Shown in pieces: positions 51,296 to 59,638 of a stretch of DNA of 64,000 bases. Below the pieces are notes generated by a model. That model searched no databases. It was not told where the DNA came from and saw only the letters and a list, made by a program, of their open reading frames with translations. The stretch lies in NCBI GenBank assembly GCA_910578345.1, contig CAJTRA010000010.1, forward strand, positions 1 to 64,000, given 5' to 3'. The stretch is from an uncultured Lachnospiraceae bacterium (GTDB taxonomy: Bacteria > Bacillota > Clostridia > Lachnospirales > Lachnospiraceae). Position numbers and translations under genes: made by a program. How positions within the stretch are numbered: position 1 is the first letter of the stretch; each line of letters starts with the position of its first letter.

Positions 51296-51499
51296 ATGGC
51301 AGAAGAACAGAGAAGAGATGGAGAAGTGGAGTTGGAAGCGGAGCAGAAGAAGTCTTCCACAGGCAGTGTGTTTGAGGGTATCTATGATCAGCTTCCGGAT
51401 ATTTCAGTACGCTCTCTGGACCGGTTCATTCTGCTGTGCGTGATCGCGCTGATTGCCGTTATTGTGTTCGGTGTATTGAAAGCAAATCATGTATTCTGA
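51296..51499 (+). CDS. Small single-pass membrane protein downstream of mglC
   Basis: A 67-residue protein of unknown family. An acidic, glutamate-rich start (about 1-25) is followed by ISVRSLDRFILLC and one hydrophobic helix (about 45-63), ending near the membrane with ANHVF. GGAAGGAATC serves as a ribosome binding site. It lies 103 bases after mglC and before the terminator at 51569, so it may be the last gene of the mgl transcript and could tune the transporter (inference). Confidence 0.65.
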   Translation: MAEEQRRDGEVELEAEQKKSSTGSVFEGIYDQLPDISVRSLDRFILLCVIALIAVIVFGVLKANHVF

Positions 51500-51568
51500 A
51501 CAGACAAAAGAAGAAGCAGGTAAGTAAACATTTTTATGTGGGTGGAGATAAGTTATAGAACGTAATGC

Positions 51569-51596
51569 AGAGGGCTTTCCGGGAGGAAAGCTCTTT
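51569..51596 (+). terminator. Intrinsic terminator ending the mgl region
   Basis: AGAGGGCTTTCC (51569-51580) pairs with GGAAAGCTCTTT (51585-51596) with G-U pairs near the base, loop GGGA, followed by T. Confidence 0.8.
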
Positions 51597-51733
51597 TGCA
51601 TTTACATTTGCGTGCGGATGGATCGTAAGATTAGAGTTGAATAACAGTCGTTGTTCGTGCTATACTAGGAAAATCAGAGATTTGGATGAAGCTCACGCAG
51701 CAGCAGGCCTGCTTATGGTACTGCTGAAATAAA

Positions 51734-51762
51734 AAGTTGAAAAATCTTTGATTTTTCAACTT
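51734..51762 (+). repeat. Perfect 13-bp AT-rich hairpin before lepB
   Basis: AAGTTGAAAAATC (51734-51746) and GATTTTTCAACTT (51750-51762) enclose a TTT loop, about 24 bases before the lepB start. The sequence just after it (TTGATACATAAAG) also occurs just before mglA at about 48658. The hairpin could limit entry into lepB. Confidence 0.65.
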
Positions 51763-51785
51763 GATACATAAAGAGGAAGAACAGT

Positions 51786-52370
51786 GTGGCAAGAAGAAAA
51801 GGTTTGACATTTTATCAAAAGAAGAAGAAACTTAACTCCCGGCTGATTAAGGATATCTTCGAGATGATTGCGGGAGGAATTGTGGCAGTTTTTCTGGCGT
51901 TTGTGATCATTTTTTCGATTGGGATGCGAACCAGTGTAATTGGGGATTCTATGGAGCCCTCCTTGTACAATGGGCAGGAGATACTGATGAACCGTATTAT
52001 ATACAGTCTTTCGACGCCTAAGCGAGGAGATGTGATTGTTTTTCTGCCGAATGGGAATCAGAATTCTCACTATTATGTTAAGCGGGTGATCGGACTGCCG
52101 GGAGAGGTTGTACAGATCAAGGATGGCGGGGTTTACATCGATGGCGTTTATTTAGAGGAGTCTGAAGAATTTGACAAGATGATTGATGCAGGTATCGCAC
52201 AGAATGAGCTGGAGCTGGCTCTGGATGAGTTCTTCGTGTTAGGAGACAACCGTAACAGCAGTGAGGACAGCCGTTCCGGGAATATTGGCGCGGTCAATAA
52301 AGACACGATCATCGGTAAGGCATGGTTCCATATGGCAGTGGAAGACGAGGGCATGGGACTGATCGAATAA
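51786..52370 (+). CDS. lepB: Signal peptidase I (first copy)
   Basis: A 194-residue membrane protease that cleaves secretory signal peptides. A basic N terminus and one membrane helix (about 28-46) precede the catalytic serine S55 in GDSMEPSLY; the general-base lysine is K99 in YYVKRVIGLPGE. The closing box GDNRNSSEDSR is present. The start is GTG at 51786 after AGAGGAAGAAC. It precedes rbgA, and a second, different signal peptidase gene follows rbgA. Confidence 0.94.
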   Translation: MARRKGLTFYQKKKKLNSRLIKDIFEMIAGGIVAVFLAFVIIFSIGMRTSVIGDSMEPSLYNGQEILMNRIIYSLSTPKRGDVIVFLPNGNQNSHYYVKRVIGLPGEVVQIKDGGVYIDGVYLEESEEFDKMIDAGIAQNELELALDEFFVLGDNRNSSEDSRSGNIGAVNKDTIIGKAWFHMAVEDEGMGLIE

Positions 52371-52395
52371 TGGGAAAGAAAGGACAGGAGAACGG

Positions 52396-53259
52396 ATGAA
52401 TTACCAATGGTATCCGGGGCATATGACCAAGGCAAAGCGGATGATGCAGGAAAATATCGGCCTGATCGATCTGGTGATAGAATTAGTCGATGCCAGGATT
52501 CCTTTAAGCAGCCGGAATCCGGATATTGATGAGCTGGGAAAAAACAAAGCCAGATTGGTCCTGCTCAATAAATCGGACTTGGCTGATGCGGGAGCGAACA
52601 AATTATGGATGGAATATTTTCGTGGTAAGGGCTTTCACGTGCTGGAGATCAATGCGAGGAGCGGCCAGGGATTGCGGGCGATCCAGGGAATGGTCAAAGA
52701 AGCGTGTAAAGAGAAGATCGAGCGTGACAGGAAACGCGGAATCAGGAACCGTCCGATCAGGGCGATTGTGGTCGGCATTCCAAACGTAGGGAAGTCTACC
52801 TTTATCAATTCTTTTGCGGGGAAAGCCTGCACGAAGACTGGCAATAAACCGGGTGTCACGAAAGGAAAACAGTGGATCCGGCTGAACAGGGAATTGGAAT
52901 TGCTGGATACGCCAGGAATCTTGTGGCCTAAATTCGAGAGTGAAGAAGTGGGCAGAAATCTTGCGCTGATTGGTTCCATGAATGACGAGATCCTGCAGAT
53001 GACGGAGCTGGCGGCGGATTTGATTGCCTACCTTCTGGTGCATTACAGAGAAGCGTTGTTTGCAAGATATCAGATCGAAGAAAAGGAGCAGGAAGCGAAG
53101 CTTGACGCTACTCCGCTGATTGTGCTGCAGCATGTCTGCGAAGTCCGTAAATGCTATAAGAAGGGGCAGGAGGCCGATTTTGAGAAAGCGGCGTCTATTG
53201 TGATGGATGATTTCCGGAGTGCGAGGATCGGCAGGATTACGCTGGAGCTGCCATCATGA
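52396..53259 (+). CDS. rbgA: Ribosome biogenesis GTPase RbgA (YlqF)
   Basis: A 287-residue circularly permuted GTPase needed for late 50S assembly. The order of motifs is G4 NKSD (58-61), then G1 GIPNVGKST (127-135), then G3 DTPGILWP, diagnostic of the YlqF/YawG group. The N terminus MNYQWYPGHMTKA is also typical. It sits between two lepB genes and before rnhB, as in the B. subtilis ylqF-rnhB region. Confidence 0.96.
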   Translation: MNYQWYPGHMTKAKRMMQENIGLIDLVIELVDARIPLSSRNPDIDELGKNKARLVLLNKSDLADAGANKLWMEYFRGKGFHVLEINARSGQGLRAIQGMVKEACKEKIERDRKRGIRNRPIRAIVVGIPNVGKSTFINSFAGKACTKTGNKPGVTKGKQWIRLNRELELLDTPGILWPKFESEEVGRNLALIGSMNDEILQMTELAADLIAYLLVHYREALFARYQIEEKEQEAKLDATPLIVLQHVCEVRKCYKKGQEADFEKAASIVMDDFRSARIGRITLELPS

Positions 53260-53341
53260 CTGCGGACTATAGCGCTGGAACTGTCATTGTGCGTTATAGA
53301 TGCGTTAAGATCAGGTTTAAACAGAAGTGGGGAATGACGGG

Positions 53342-53881
53342 ATGAAAAATGTACTAAAAGAAATATTGAGTACCAGTCTGTACATATTGTTTGTTCTATG
53401 TGCGGTTTATTTGGTGATCCATTTTGTGGGACAAAGGACGCAGGTGCTTGGAAGTTCGATGGAGCCGAAACTGAGCAGTGAAGACAATCTGATCGTGGAT
53501 AAGATCAGCTACCGCTTCCATGAACCGGAGCGGTTTGATATCGTGGTATTTCCTTTTCGGTATGAGGAAAACACCTTCTATATCAAGAGAGTGATCGGAC
53601 TGCCGGGAGAGACGGTGCGGATCGATGAGGAAGGGAATATCCTGATCAATGGTGAGATCCTGAAGGAAGAGTATGGTAAAGAAGTGATTCAGAATCCGGG
53701 GAGAGCCTATGAGGATATTACTCTGGCAGAGGACGAATATTTTCTGATGGGAGATAATCGGAATAACAGTACCGACAGTAGGGATCCTTCGGTAGGAAAT
53801 GTCAGAAGAGATGAGATCATAGGAAGGGCATGGCTGCGAATCTGGCCGCTTGATCAGATCGGGTTTATCAAGCATCGGTGA
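53342..53881 (+). CDS. lepB: Signal peptidase I (second copy)
   Basis: A 179-residue paralogue of the lepB at 51786. One N-terminal membrane helix (about 10-28) leads to S39 in GSSMEPKL and K82 in YIKRVIGLPGE, with the GDNRNNSTDSRD box at the end. Overall similarity to the first copy is moderate, so the two likely differ in substrate choice. The start at 53342 is preferred; an in-frame GTG at 53327 sits within the ribosome-binding stretch GGGGAATGACGGG. Confidence 0.92.
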   Translation: MKNVLKEILSTSLYILFVLCAVYLVIHFVGQRTQVLGSSMEPKLSSEDNLIVDKISYRFHEPERFDIVVFPFRYEENTFYIKRVIGLPGETVRIDEEGNILINGEILKEEYGKEVIQNPGRAYEDITLAEDEYFLMGDNRNNSTDSRDPSVGNVRRDEIIGRAWLRIWPLDQIGFIKHR

Positions 53882-53980
53882 TAGTGCCTGTGAGATGCCG
53901 TTTTCGTGACAGCAGGCAGATGTGCGCTGTTTGCCATAAACTCGTCATGCGCAGAAAGCAGCGAAGAAATGGGATAAAAT

Positions 53981-54745
53981 ATGAGAGAGAGTACGAAAGA
54001 GATCACGGGAAAGATACAGGCAGCTGAGATAGAGGAACTGCCTGTTTTGTTTCTGCAGTATGCGCAGGATGAGCGGGCAGGCGTGCGCGCGGCAATGGAG
54101 AAGGGACGAAAGAGACTGCTTGCCTACGAGAAAGAAGTAGAGCGGAGCAAAGCGTTGCAGAAATATGAGCGGGAATATGCCGCGTATCAGTATATTTGTG
54201 GAATTGACGAGGTGGGACGAGGACCGCTTGCCGGTCCGGTGGTGGCCGGTGCGGTGATCCTGCCGAAAGACTGTGACATCCTGTATATTAATGATTCCAA
54301 GAAATTGTCCGAAAAAAAGAGAGAAGAGCTTTATGATATCATTATGGAACAGGCAGTGGCGGTGGGCATCGGCTGCAGCACGCCGGAGCGGATCGATGAG
54401 ATCAATATCCTGCAGGCCACCTATGAGGCAATGCGGGAGGCGATCAGTAAATTGGAGCCGGTGCCGGATCTGCTTTTGAATGACGCAGTGACCATTCCGC
54501 AGGTGGAGATCAGGCAGGTGCCGATTATCAAAGGAGACGCCAAGAGCATTTCAATCGGAGCCGCCAGTATTGTGGCAAAGGTGACAAGAGACCGCCTAAT
54601 GGTACAGTATGACGAGATCTACCCGGAATATGGATTTGCCTCCCACAAAGGGTATGGGGCGCAGGCACATGTGGATGCGCTCAGGAGATACGGTCCATGT
54701 CCGATCCATCGGAGATCGTTTATAACGCATTTTTGCGAGACGTAA
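53981..54745 (+). CDS. rnhB: Ribonuclease HII
   Basis: A 254-residue enzyme removing ribonucleotides and RNA primers from DNA. The catalytic start GIDEVGRGPLAGP holds D76 and E77, and further acids lie in INDSKKLSEKKRE and LLNDAVTIP. A helical N-terminal extension of about 70 residues, as in B. subtilis RnhB, is present. The following gene starts shortly after its stop and its ribosome binding site is independent. Confidence 0.95.
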   Translation: MRESTKEITGKIQAAEIEELPVLFLQYAQDERAGVRAAMEKGRKRLLAYEKEVERSKALQKYEREYAAYQYICGIDEVGRGPLAGPVVAGAVILPKDCDILYINDSKKLSEKKREELYDIIMEQAVAVGIGCSTPERIDEINILQATYEAMREAISKLEPVPDLLLNDAVTIPQVEIRQVPIIKGDAKSISIGAASIVAKVTRDRLMVQYDEIYPEYGFASHKGYGAQAHVDALRRYGPCPIHRRSFITHFCET

Positions 54746-54783
54746 CATATCATGGGTGTGAGTCGGCATACAGGGGGAAGAAA

Positions 54784-56475
54784 TTGAATCTGTCAAGTAT
54801 TTTTAAACGGAATAATCAGAATATTAGGGCAAACGACACGGTGAAGCCATCGGAGGGCATGTCCAAGGGGGAGCGGAGCTACCGGGTACAGAATGAGATA
54901 AGGAACCTTCAGCCGGGCCAGACGATTCAGGGAGCTGTCGTCAGCAGAAATGGCAATGTGGCGCAGATCGCACTCAGCCAGGAACTGTTGATCAACGCCC
55001 GGATCGATCAGAGCATTAGTCTGGCGCTGGGACAGAATATGAGCTTCGAGGTGAAGACCAACAACGGTTCCATACTGTCTCTTGCGCCACTGTACGCCAA
55101 TATGGCCAATCAGGCGACGATCCAGCGCGCCCTGGGAGCGGCGGGCCTGCCGGAGACTGCGGAAAATGTGGAGATGGTAGCCAGGATGATGGAAGAAGGT
55201 ATGCCCATCGACAAGGATACGATCTTAAATGTCAGCAGGCAGCTTCTGGAGTTTCCGGGACAGAATCCGGCTTCGATCATTCAGATGATCCGGCTGGGAC
55301 TCTCCGTGACAGAGCTTTCGATCGAGCAGTTTGAACAGTACCAGAATGCCAGTCATCAACTTCTGGGCAGTGCGGAGACGATCATGAGCGAACTGCCGGA
55401 AGTTTTTAAGGAATTGATGAGCGAGGGTCGGACCGGGCAGGCGTATGCTTTCTATGGGCAGGTACTGGATATCCTTGCTGAAGGTGAGAGTGCAGGGGAG
55501 GTAATTCAGAAGGGAACAGAGAACGGTGCGCAGCAGGCCCAAGGAAGCGGCAGCATGCCGGAGGAAAGCGTCCAGCCGGGCAGGCTGATGGATCCTGGCT
55601 TCCTGCAGGCGGAAGGGCCTGCCGGAAGCAGCCCTGTACAGGAGGAAGGACAGAATCCGGTATTGACGGCGAAGCAGTGGCATGATCTGGGAAATCTGCT
55701 GCGGGAGCTTGGAGTGGATGAGCAGACGGCGGCACAGGTAAGGGGCGGCGGACTGCCGGCAAAGGATGTACTGGCGCTGATCCGTCATATCTTGTCCGGT
55801 GCAGGAAAACAGGAGATGCCGTCGCAGGTGTTGGAGCGGCTTTTTGGCGGCAGAGAGTTTGAGGGACTGTTTAAGGCAGAGATGGGCAGGCAGTGGCTGA
55901 TCGAACCACGGGATGTGGCGGATCCGCACAAGGTGGAGCAGTTATACGAGCGGATCAGGGAGCAGAGCGCGCGTTTGCATGAGGCGATGCAAGCGGCAGG
56001 CAAAGCAGATCTTCCCGTGGCGAAGAGCGTGCAGAATCTGCAGAACAATGTGGACTTTATGAACCAGATGAATCATGTGTTTGCTTATATTCAACTGCCG
56101 CTTAAGCTGGCCGGTAACAATGCCCACGGCGATCTGTATGTCTACACGAATAAGAAGAACCTGGCGTCCAGGGACGGTAATGTGAGCGCGCTTCTGCATC
56201 TGGATATGGAGCATCTGGGAGCGCTTGACGTGTATGTGGCGATGCAGCAGAATAAGGTGAGCACAAACTTTACACTGCAGGACGAAAGTGCGCTGGATCT
56301 GATCGAACAGCACATTTCCCTGTTGGACGAGAGGCTGACGAAAAGAGGGTATGCACTGAAAGCACAGTTTCAGATCAAGGAGGAGGAACAGGAGGGGGGC
56401 ATTATGCAGACGATCCTGAACCAGGAGAAGAATATTTCGGTACTCAGCCGTACCTCTTTTGATATGAGAGCGTGA
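54784..56475 (+). CDS. FliK-like protein with C-terminal hook-length-control-type domain
   Basis: A protein of about 563 residues. The N-terminal half is helical and glutamine/glutamate-rich, and the middle (about 270-310) is low-complexity. The C-terminal 100 residues (ALLHLDMEHLGALDVYVAMQQNKVSTNFTLQ) resemble the Flg_hook domain of flagellar hook-length protein FliK. No flagellar genes are nearby; in B. subtilis the equivalent place between rnhB and an FlhB-like gene is held by YlqG. The start is TTG at 54784 after AGGGGGAAGAAA; the frame is open further upstream into rnhB. Function is unknown. Confidence 0.7.
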   Translation: MNLSSIFKRNNQNIRANDTVKPSEGMSKGERSYRVQNEIRNLQPGQTIQGAVVSRNGNVAQIALSQELLINARIDQSISLALGQNMSFEVKTNNGSILSLAPLYANMANQATIQRALGAAGLPETAENVEMVARMMEEGMPIDKDTILNVSRQLLEFPGQNPASIIQMIRLGLSVTELSIEQFEQYQNASHQLLGSAETIMSELPEVFKELMSEGRTGQAYAFYGQVLDILAEGESAGEVIQKGTENGAQQAQGSGSMPEESVQPGRLMDPGFLQAEGPAGSSPVQEEGQNPVLTAKQWHDLGNLLRELGVDEQTAAQVRGGGLPAKDVLALIRHILSGAGKQEMPSQVLERLFGGREFEGLFKAEMGRQWLIEPRDVADPHKVEQLYERIREQSARLHEAMQAAGKADLPVAKSVQNLQNNVDFMNQMNHVFAYIQLPLKLAGNNAHGDLYVYTNKKNLASRDGNVSALLHLDMEHLGALDVYVAMQQNKVSTNFTLQDESALDLIEQHISLLDERLTKRGYALKAQFQIKEEEQEGGIMQTILNQEKNISVLSRTSFDMRA

Positions 56476-56508
56476 CGGAGAGCCGAAGGCAAAAAGAAAG
56501 GGAAGACT

Positions 56509-56823
56509 ATGGCACAGGAAGAACGCAGGAAAGCGGAACAGACGCAGAAGAAACCAAAACAGGCCATCGCCCTGGAGTATGATCCTTCCGAGGAGGCGCC
56601 AAGAGTCATCGCTTCCGGTAGGGGAGAACTGGCGGAGCGTATTATCGAGAAGGCCAAGGAAGCGGCGGTGCCGGTGCATCGCGACGATAAGCTGGCGGAT
56701 ACCCTTTCCCGGCTGGAGATTGGGGATATGATCCCGCCGGAACTGTACGAGGTGGTCGCAGAGATCCTGATCTTCGTGGATTCCATGGATAAGATCAAGG
56801 CGAAGATCACGGCGGCAAAGTAG
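56509..56823 (+). CDS. FlhB-like C-terminal domain protein (YlqH type)
   Basis: A 104-residue cytosolic protein like the C-terminal part of the type III export switch protein FlhB/YscU: QAIALEYDPSEEAPRVIASGRGELAERIIEKAKEAAVPVHRDDKLAD... spans the region after the autocleavage site. The self-cleaving NPTH motif and the membrane domain of FlhB are absent. It follows the FliK-like gene by 33 bases, repeating the FliK-FlhB partnership known from flagella. Their joint role outside flagella is unknown. Confidence 0.85.
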   Translation: MAQEERRKAEQTQKKPKQAIALEYDPSEEAPRVIASGRGELAERIIEKAKEAAVPVHRDDKLADTLSRLEIGDMIPPELYEVVAEILIFVDSMDKIKAKITAAK

Positions 56824-56871
56824 GGAAGAGGGACTGGCTGTGCGGAGGGTACATGTTAAGGGGTGTAAAAG

Positions 56872-57231
56872 GTGAATACAAGAAAGCAAGGGGCACAGAA
56901 GGAAGAACAGGTCTGTGCCTGTTTATTATCTAAGGGTGTCAGGATCTGTGAGCGGAATTTCCGCTGCAGACAGGGCGAGATAGATATCATCGGTTATGAC
57001 GGAGCGTATCTTGTCTTTTTTGAAGTGAAATATCGCAGCGGTGGCAGCAAGGGTACGGCGGCGGAAGCGGTGGGTTATGCCAAACAGAAGCGGATCTGCC
57101 GGGTGGCCGATTACTACCGTGTGGTGCATCACTGTATGGAAGATACGCCGATCCGGTTCGACGTGGTAGCGGTAGACGGGGAGACGATCAACTGGGTGAA
57201 AAATGCGTTTGATTATCTTGCGTGGAGGTAG
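56872..57231 (+). CDS. YraN family nuclease-fold protein (UPF0102)
   Basis: A 119-residue protein of the YraN/UPF0102 family with a restriction-endonuclease-like core. The E-ID...EVK pattern is visible in GEIDIIGYDGAYLVFFEVKYRSGG. The gene commonly follows rnhB in many bacteria, and a DNA-processing role is assumed. The start is GTG at 56872 after GGGGTGTAAAAG. Confidence 0.9.
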   Translation: MNTRKQGAQKEEQVCACLLSKGVRICERNFRCRQGEIDIIGYDGAYLVFFEVKYRSGGSKGTAAEAVGYAKQKRICRVADYYRVVHHCMEDTPIRFDVVAVDGETINWVKNAFDYLAWR

Positions 57232-57235
57232 AAGT

Positions 57236-58078
57236 ATGAAAATGAAACAGAACAGAGCCGGGGAAATAGAGTATCTGACCTTTCCTCTGCTGGAAGAGAC
57301 AGGAATGGTGCGCCATCTGTTCACGACGAGGATGGGCGGTGTCAGCCAGGGAATCTATCGCACTATGAATCTGAGCTATACCAGGGGGGATGAGAAAGCG
57401 GCGGTAGATGAGAACTACAGAAGGATCTCCAGTGTACTTGGATGCAGCAGGGAGGATATTGTCTGCTCGGATCAGACTCATACCGTCAATCTGAGAGTGG
57501 CGACAAGACAGGATGGCGGCAAGGGAATCGTAAAGCCGAAAGATTATCATGATATAGACGGACTGCTGACAGACGAACCAGGACTTGTGCTGGCAACCTT
57601 TTATGCGGACTGTGTGCCCTTATATTTCGTGGATACGAAAAACCGGGCAGTGGCGCTGGCGCATTCCGGCTGGCGGGGAACCGTAGCACGGATGGGCAGA
57701 TGCGTCACAGAGAAGATGCGGGAAATCTATGGCACAAGACCGGAGGACTTGGTGGCCGCTATCGGACCTTCCATCTGTCAGGCATGCTATGAAGTCAGCG
57801 AGGATGTGGCGGAGGTCTTTATACAGGAATTTCGGAAGCCGGGACAGGCAGAGCAGATTCTGGAAGGGAAAGGAAATGGCAAATATCAGCTTGATCTCTG
57901 GCGCGCCAACGAGATAATCCTGCAGGAGGCAGGAATTCCCACAGATCAGATTCAGGTGGCGGATCTGTGTACCTGCCATAACAGCGACTACCTTTTTTCC
58001 CATCGGGCGAGCCAGGGAAAGAGAGGGAATCTTGGGGCGTTTTTAGGATTAAACCCGTCTTCTGCTGGAAAAATCTGA
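57236..58078 (+). CDS. pgeF: Peptidoglycan editing factor PgeF (multicopper laccase-domain family)
   Basis: A 280-residue protein of the YfiH/DUF152 family (former polyphenol oxidase/laccase domain). The zinc-site residues are in CSDQTHTVNL (His), ATFYADCVPLYF (Cys) and ALAHSGWRGT (His), and the C terminus holds DLCTCHNSDYLFSHRAS. In E. coli the protein corrects wrongly built peptidoglycan precursors; other members act on purine nucleosides. The start at 57236 follows GTGGAGGTAGAAGT. It is the last core gene before the AT-rich patch. Confidence 0.9.
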   Translation: MKMKQNRAGEIEYLTFPLLEETGMVRHLFTTRMGGVSQGIYRTMNLSYTRGDEKAAVDENYRRISSVLGCSREDIVCSDQTHTVNLRVATRQDGGKGIVKPKDYHDIDGLLTDEPGLVLATFYADCVPLYFVDTKNRAVALAHSGWRGTVARMGRCVTEKMREIYGTRPEDLVAAIGPSICQACYEVSEDVAEVFIQEFRKPGQAEQILEGKGNGKYQLDLWRANEIILQEAGIPTDQIQVADLCTCHNSDYLFSHRASQGKRGNLGAFLGLNPSSAGKI

Positions 58079-58174
58079 TTTATAGAAAGCAGTGTGGTAT
58101 GTGTAATTGTCGGAGAAAGGAGAATGTTTATAAGATCAATATGATGTATATGTAAATAGCTGAAACACAATATA

Positions 58175-58203
58175 TTGACTTTTCCAGGTGTATATGATAA
58201 TAT
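58175..58203 (+). promoter_or_regulatory. Possible promoter for the AT-rich membrane protein gene
   Basis: TTGACT (58175-58180), 17 bases and TAATAT (58198-58203). The region 58079-58323 is otherwise AT-rich with short palindromic runs and no gene; a second TATAAT-like box lies near 58230. Confidence 0.45.
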
Positions 58204-58323
58204 TTTTAAATATAATATTATGTTTGTAGTATAATAGATGGAAAACTGTATATTTTAAAATGTTTTTACATCTTAAAACAGACTGATTTTGATAAGATAT
58301 TTGCTATGAATGAGGTACAACAG

Positions 58324-59544
58324 ATGAAAAAGAAAATGTCTTCAAAGATTTTCACTGCTGTAGCAGGTATCCTTGCCTTTTTTGGGGTAAGCTTAATAGG
58401 TATTCCCAGACTACCTTTTATACTTATTGTTATTTTCTGCATAGGATATATTATAGTAAATAGTGTACAATTATATATAATAAAACAAGTAAAAGAAATA
58501 GAAAAAAAGTATTATAAAAAGTACTTTAAAAAGTATAATCGGATTTTAACAGAAATCAGGAGGGCAAATGATGCAGATGAATGGTGCGAAAAGGTCGCGC
58601 AACTTGTTGATTATTTAATTAAGAATAAGAAACGCAAAAATAAATATAAAAAACTATATAGCTCACTCTATAAAAGGACAAAACAAAAAATTAGAATTGC
58701 TGTTGGCGCTATGGTATGTTTTTGTATCTTTAACTATAGCTATGTAACCAGTCTTGCTAAAGGAATGTTTGTTTTGATTGAATCAATACAAACGTTAGAT
58801 CTTGAAACGATGTCAGAAAAGGAATTAATGGCCCCTGGATCAAAAGAAGAAATATCTGTGTCGGAACCAGTGCCGGAAGAGCCGGAACAAGAGGGAGAAG
58901 AAAAAACCGATGTACTTAATATTGAAAAACAGAATAAGTGGATAGAATTTCAATTGGAGTATCCCGATAGATATCCTGGGATTGTTGAAAAAGAATTTAA
59001 TAATTTATATTATTTGGTTTTTTGTGTTAACGAAGAAGATTTGGATGAGGCGATGAAAAGCAGAATCAATAAATGGATGGATAGCTATATAAGGAATGAG
59101 TCGTTAGAGAATGCAACTAATTCTCAAGGCAGGAGCGCTGGATTTTATTCAGAAATGGAAGCGGAATTTTCTAACGAAGAGGGAAAGCGCTTGTCATCCA
59201 ATCTGCTGGATGAAGTGATCGAGGGAAGAGAAGAGCTTATGGAGGCGTATCCGAATGGGACATTAGCCTGGCTCTTATCTAATCACTATCAAACATATGC
59301 CCTTAACTATTTAAATCAGACAAACGATGCAAGAAGTACATTATATTTTTACATGAAAGCAATTTATAACGCGCAGAAATCGTTGGAATTTGAAATGGAC
59401 GGTAAAAGTAAAAAAGAACGAATAGAATATATTCAATTTAGATATAAGGATATTGCTGAGTGTGAGCTTTTTGATGATGAAGTTCGTTTAAGAGCGTATG
59501 AAATTTTAATGGATATGGAAAATGTATTGAGTGAATCAAAATAA
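58324..59544 (+). CDS. Unknown AT-rich membrane protein
   Basis: A 406-residue protein of no family recognised here. Two adjacent hydrophobic segments (about 7-50) are followed by a strongly basic, lysine-rich stretch (about 55-120), a third hydrophobic segment (about 122-152), an acidic Glu/Pro region (about 175-200, VPEEPEQEGEEKTD) and a C-terminal helical domain of about 210 residues. The codons favour A/T endings far more than neighbouring genes, suggesting recent transfer. The start at 58324 fits GAGGT seven bases upstream; an ATG at 58306 also exists. Its position beside a decayed MarR/ABC cassette suggests an accessory patch. Confidence 0.7.
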   Translation: MKKKMSSKIFTAVAGILAFFGVSLIGIPRLPFILIVIFCIGYIIVNSVQLYIIKQVKEIEKKYYKKYFKKYNRILTEIRRANDADEWCEKVAQLVDYLIKNKKRKNKYKKLYSSLYKRTKQKIRIAVGAMVCFCIFNYSYVTSLAKGMFVLIESIQTLDLETMSEKELMAPGSKEEISVSEPVPEEPEQEGEEKTDVLNIEKQNKWIEFQLEYPDRYPGIVEKEFNNLYYLVFCVNEEDLDEAMKSRINKWMDSYIRNESLENATNSQGRSAGFYSEMEAEFSNEEGKRLSSNLLDEVIEGREELMEAYPNGTLAWLLSNHYQTYALNYLNQTNDARSTLYFYMKAIYNAQKSLEFEMDGKSKKERIEYIQFRYKDIAECELFDDEVRLRAYEILMDMENVLSESK

Positions 59545-59569
59545 AAAGGATATTGTTGGTTCATTCTCA

Positions 59570-59598
59570 TTGACAATAGTGAAAATCCGTGGTATATT
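59570..59598 (+). promoter_or_regulatory. marR promoter
   Basis: TTGACA (59570-59575), a 17-base spacer and TATATT (59593-59598), 40 bases before the marR start. It overlaps no gene. Confidence 0.8.
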
Positions 59599-59615
59599 TG
59601 CTAACAAAGTTAGTA
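59599..59615 (+). promoter_or_regulatory. Probable MarR operator
   Basis: CTAAC-aaa-GTTAG (59601-59613) extends to a TTGCTAAC/GTTAGTAA-like dyad directly after the -10 box, the usual place for autorepression by a MarR protein. Confidence 0.6.
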
Positions 59616-59638
59616 ATAAAGAGAGGCGATGGCGTTTT

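Noticed and set aside
55942..56889. Minus-strand frame (315 codons) over the FliK-like and FlhB-like genes
   Set aside because: It spans two plus-strand genes and the gap between them with no ribosome binding site; composition is that of a shadow frame.
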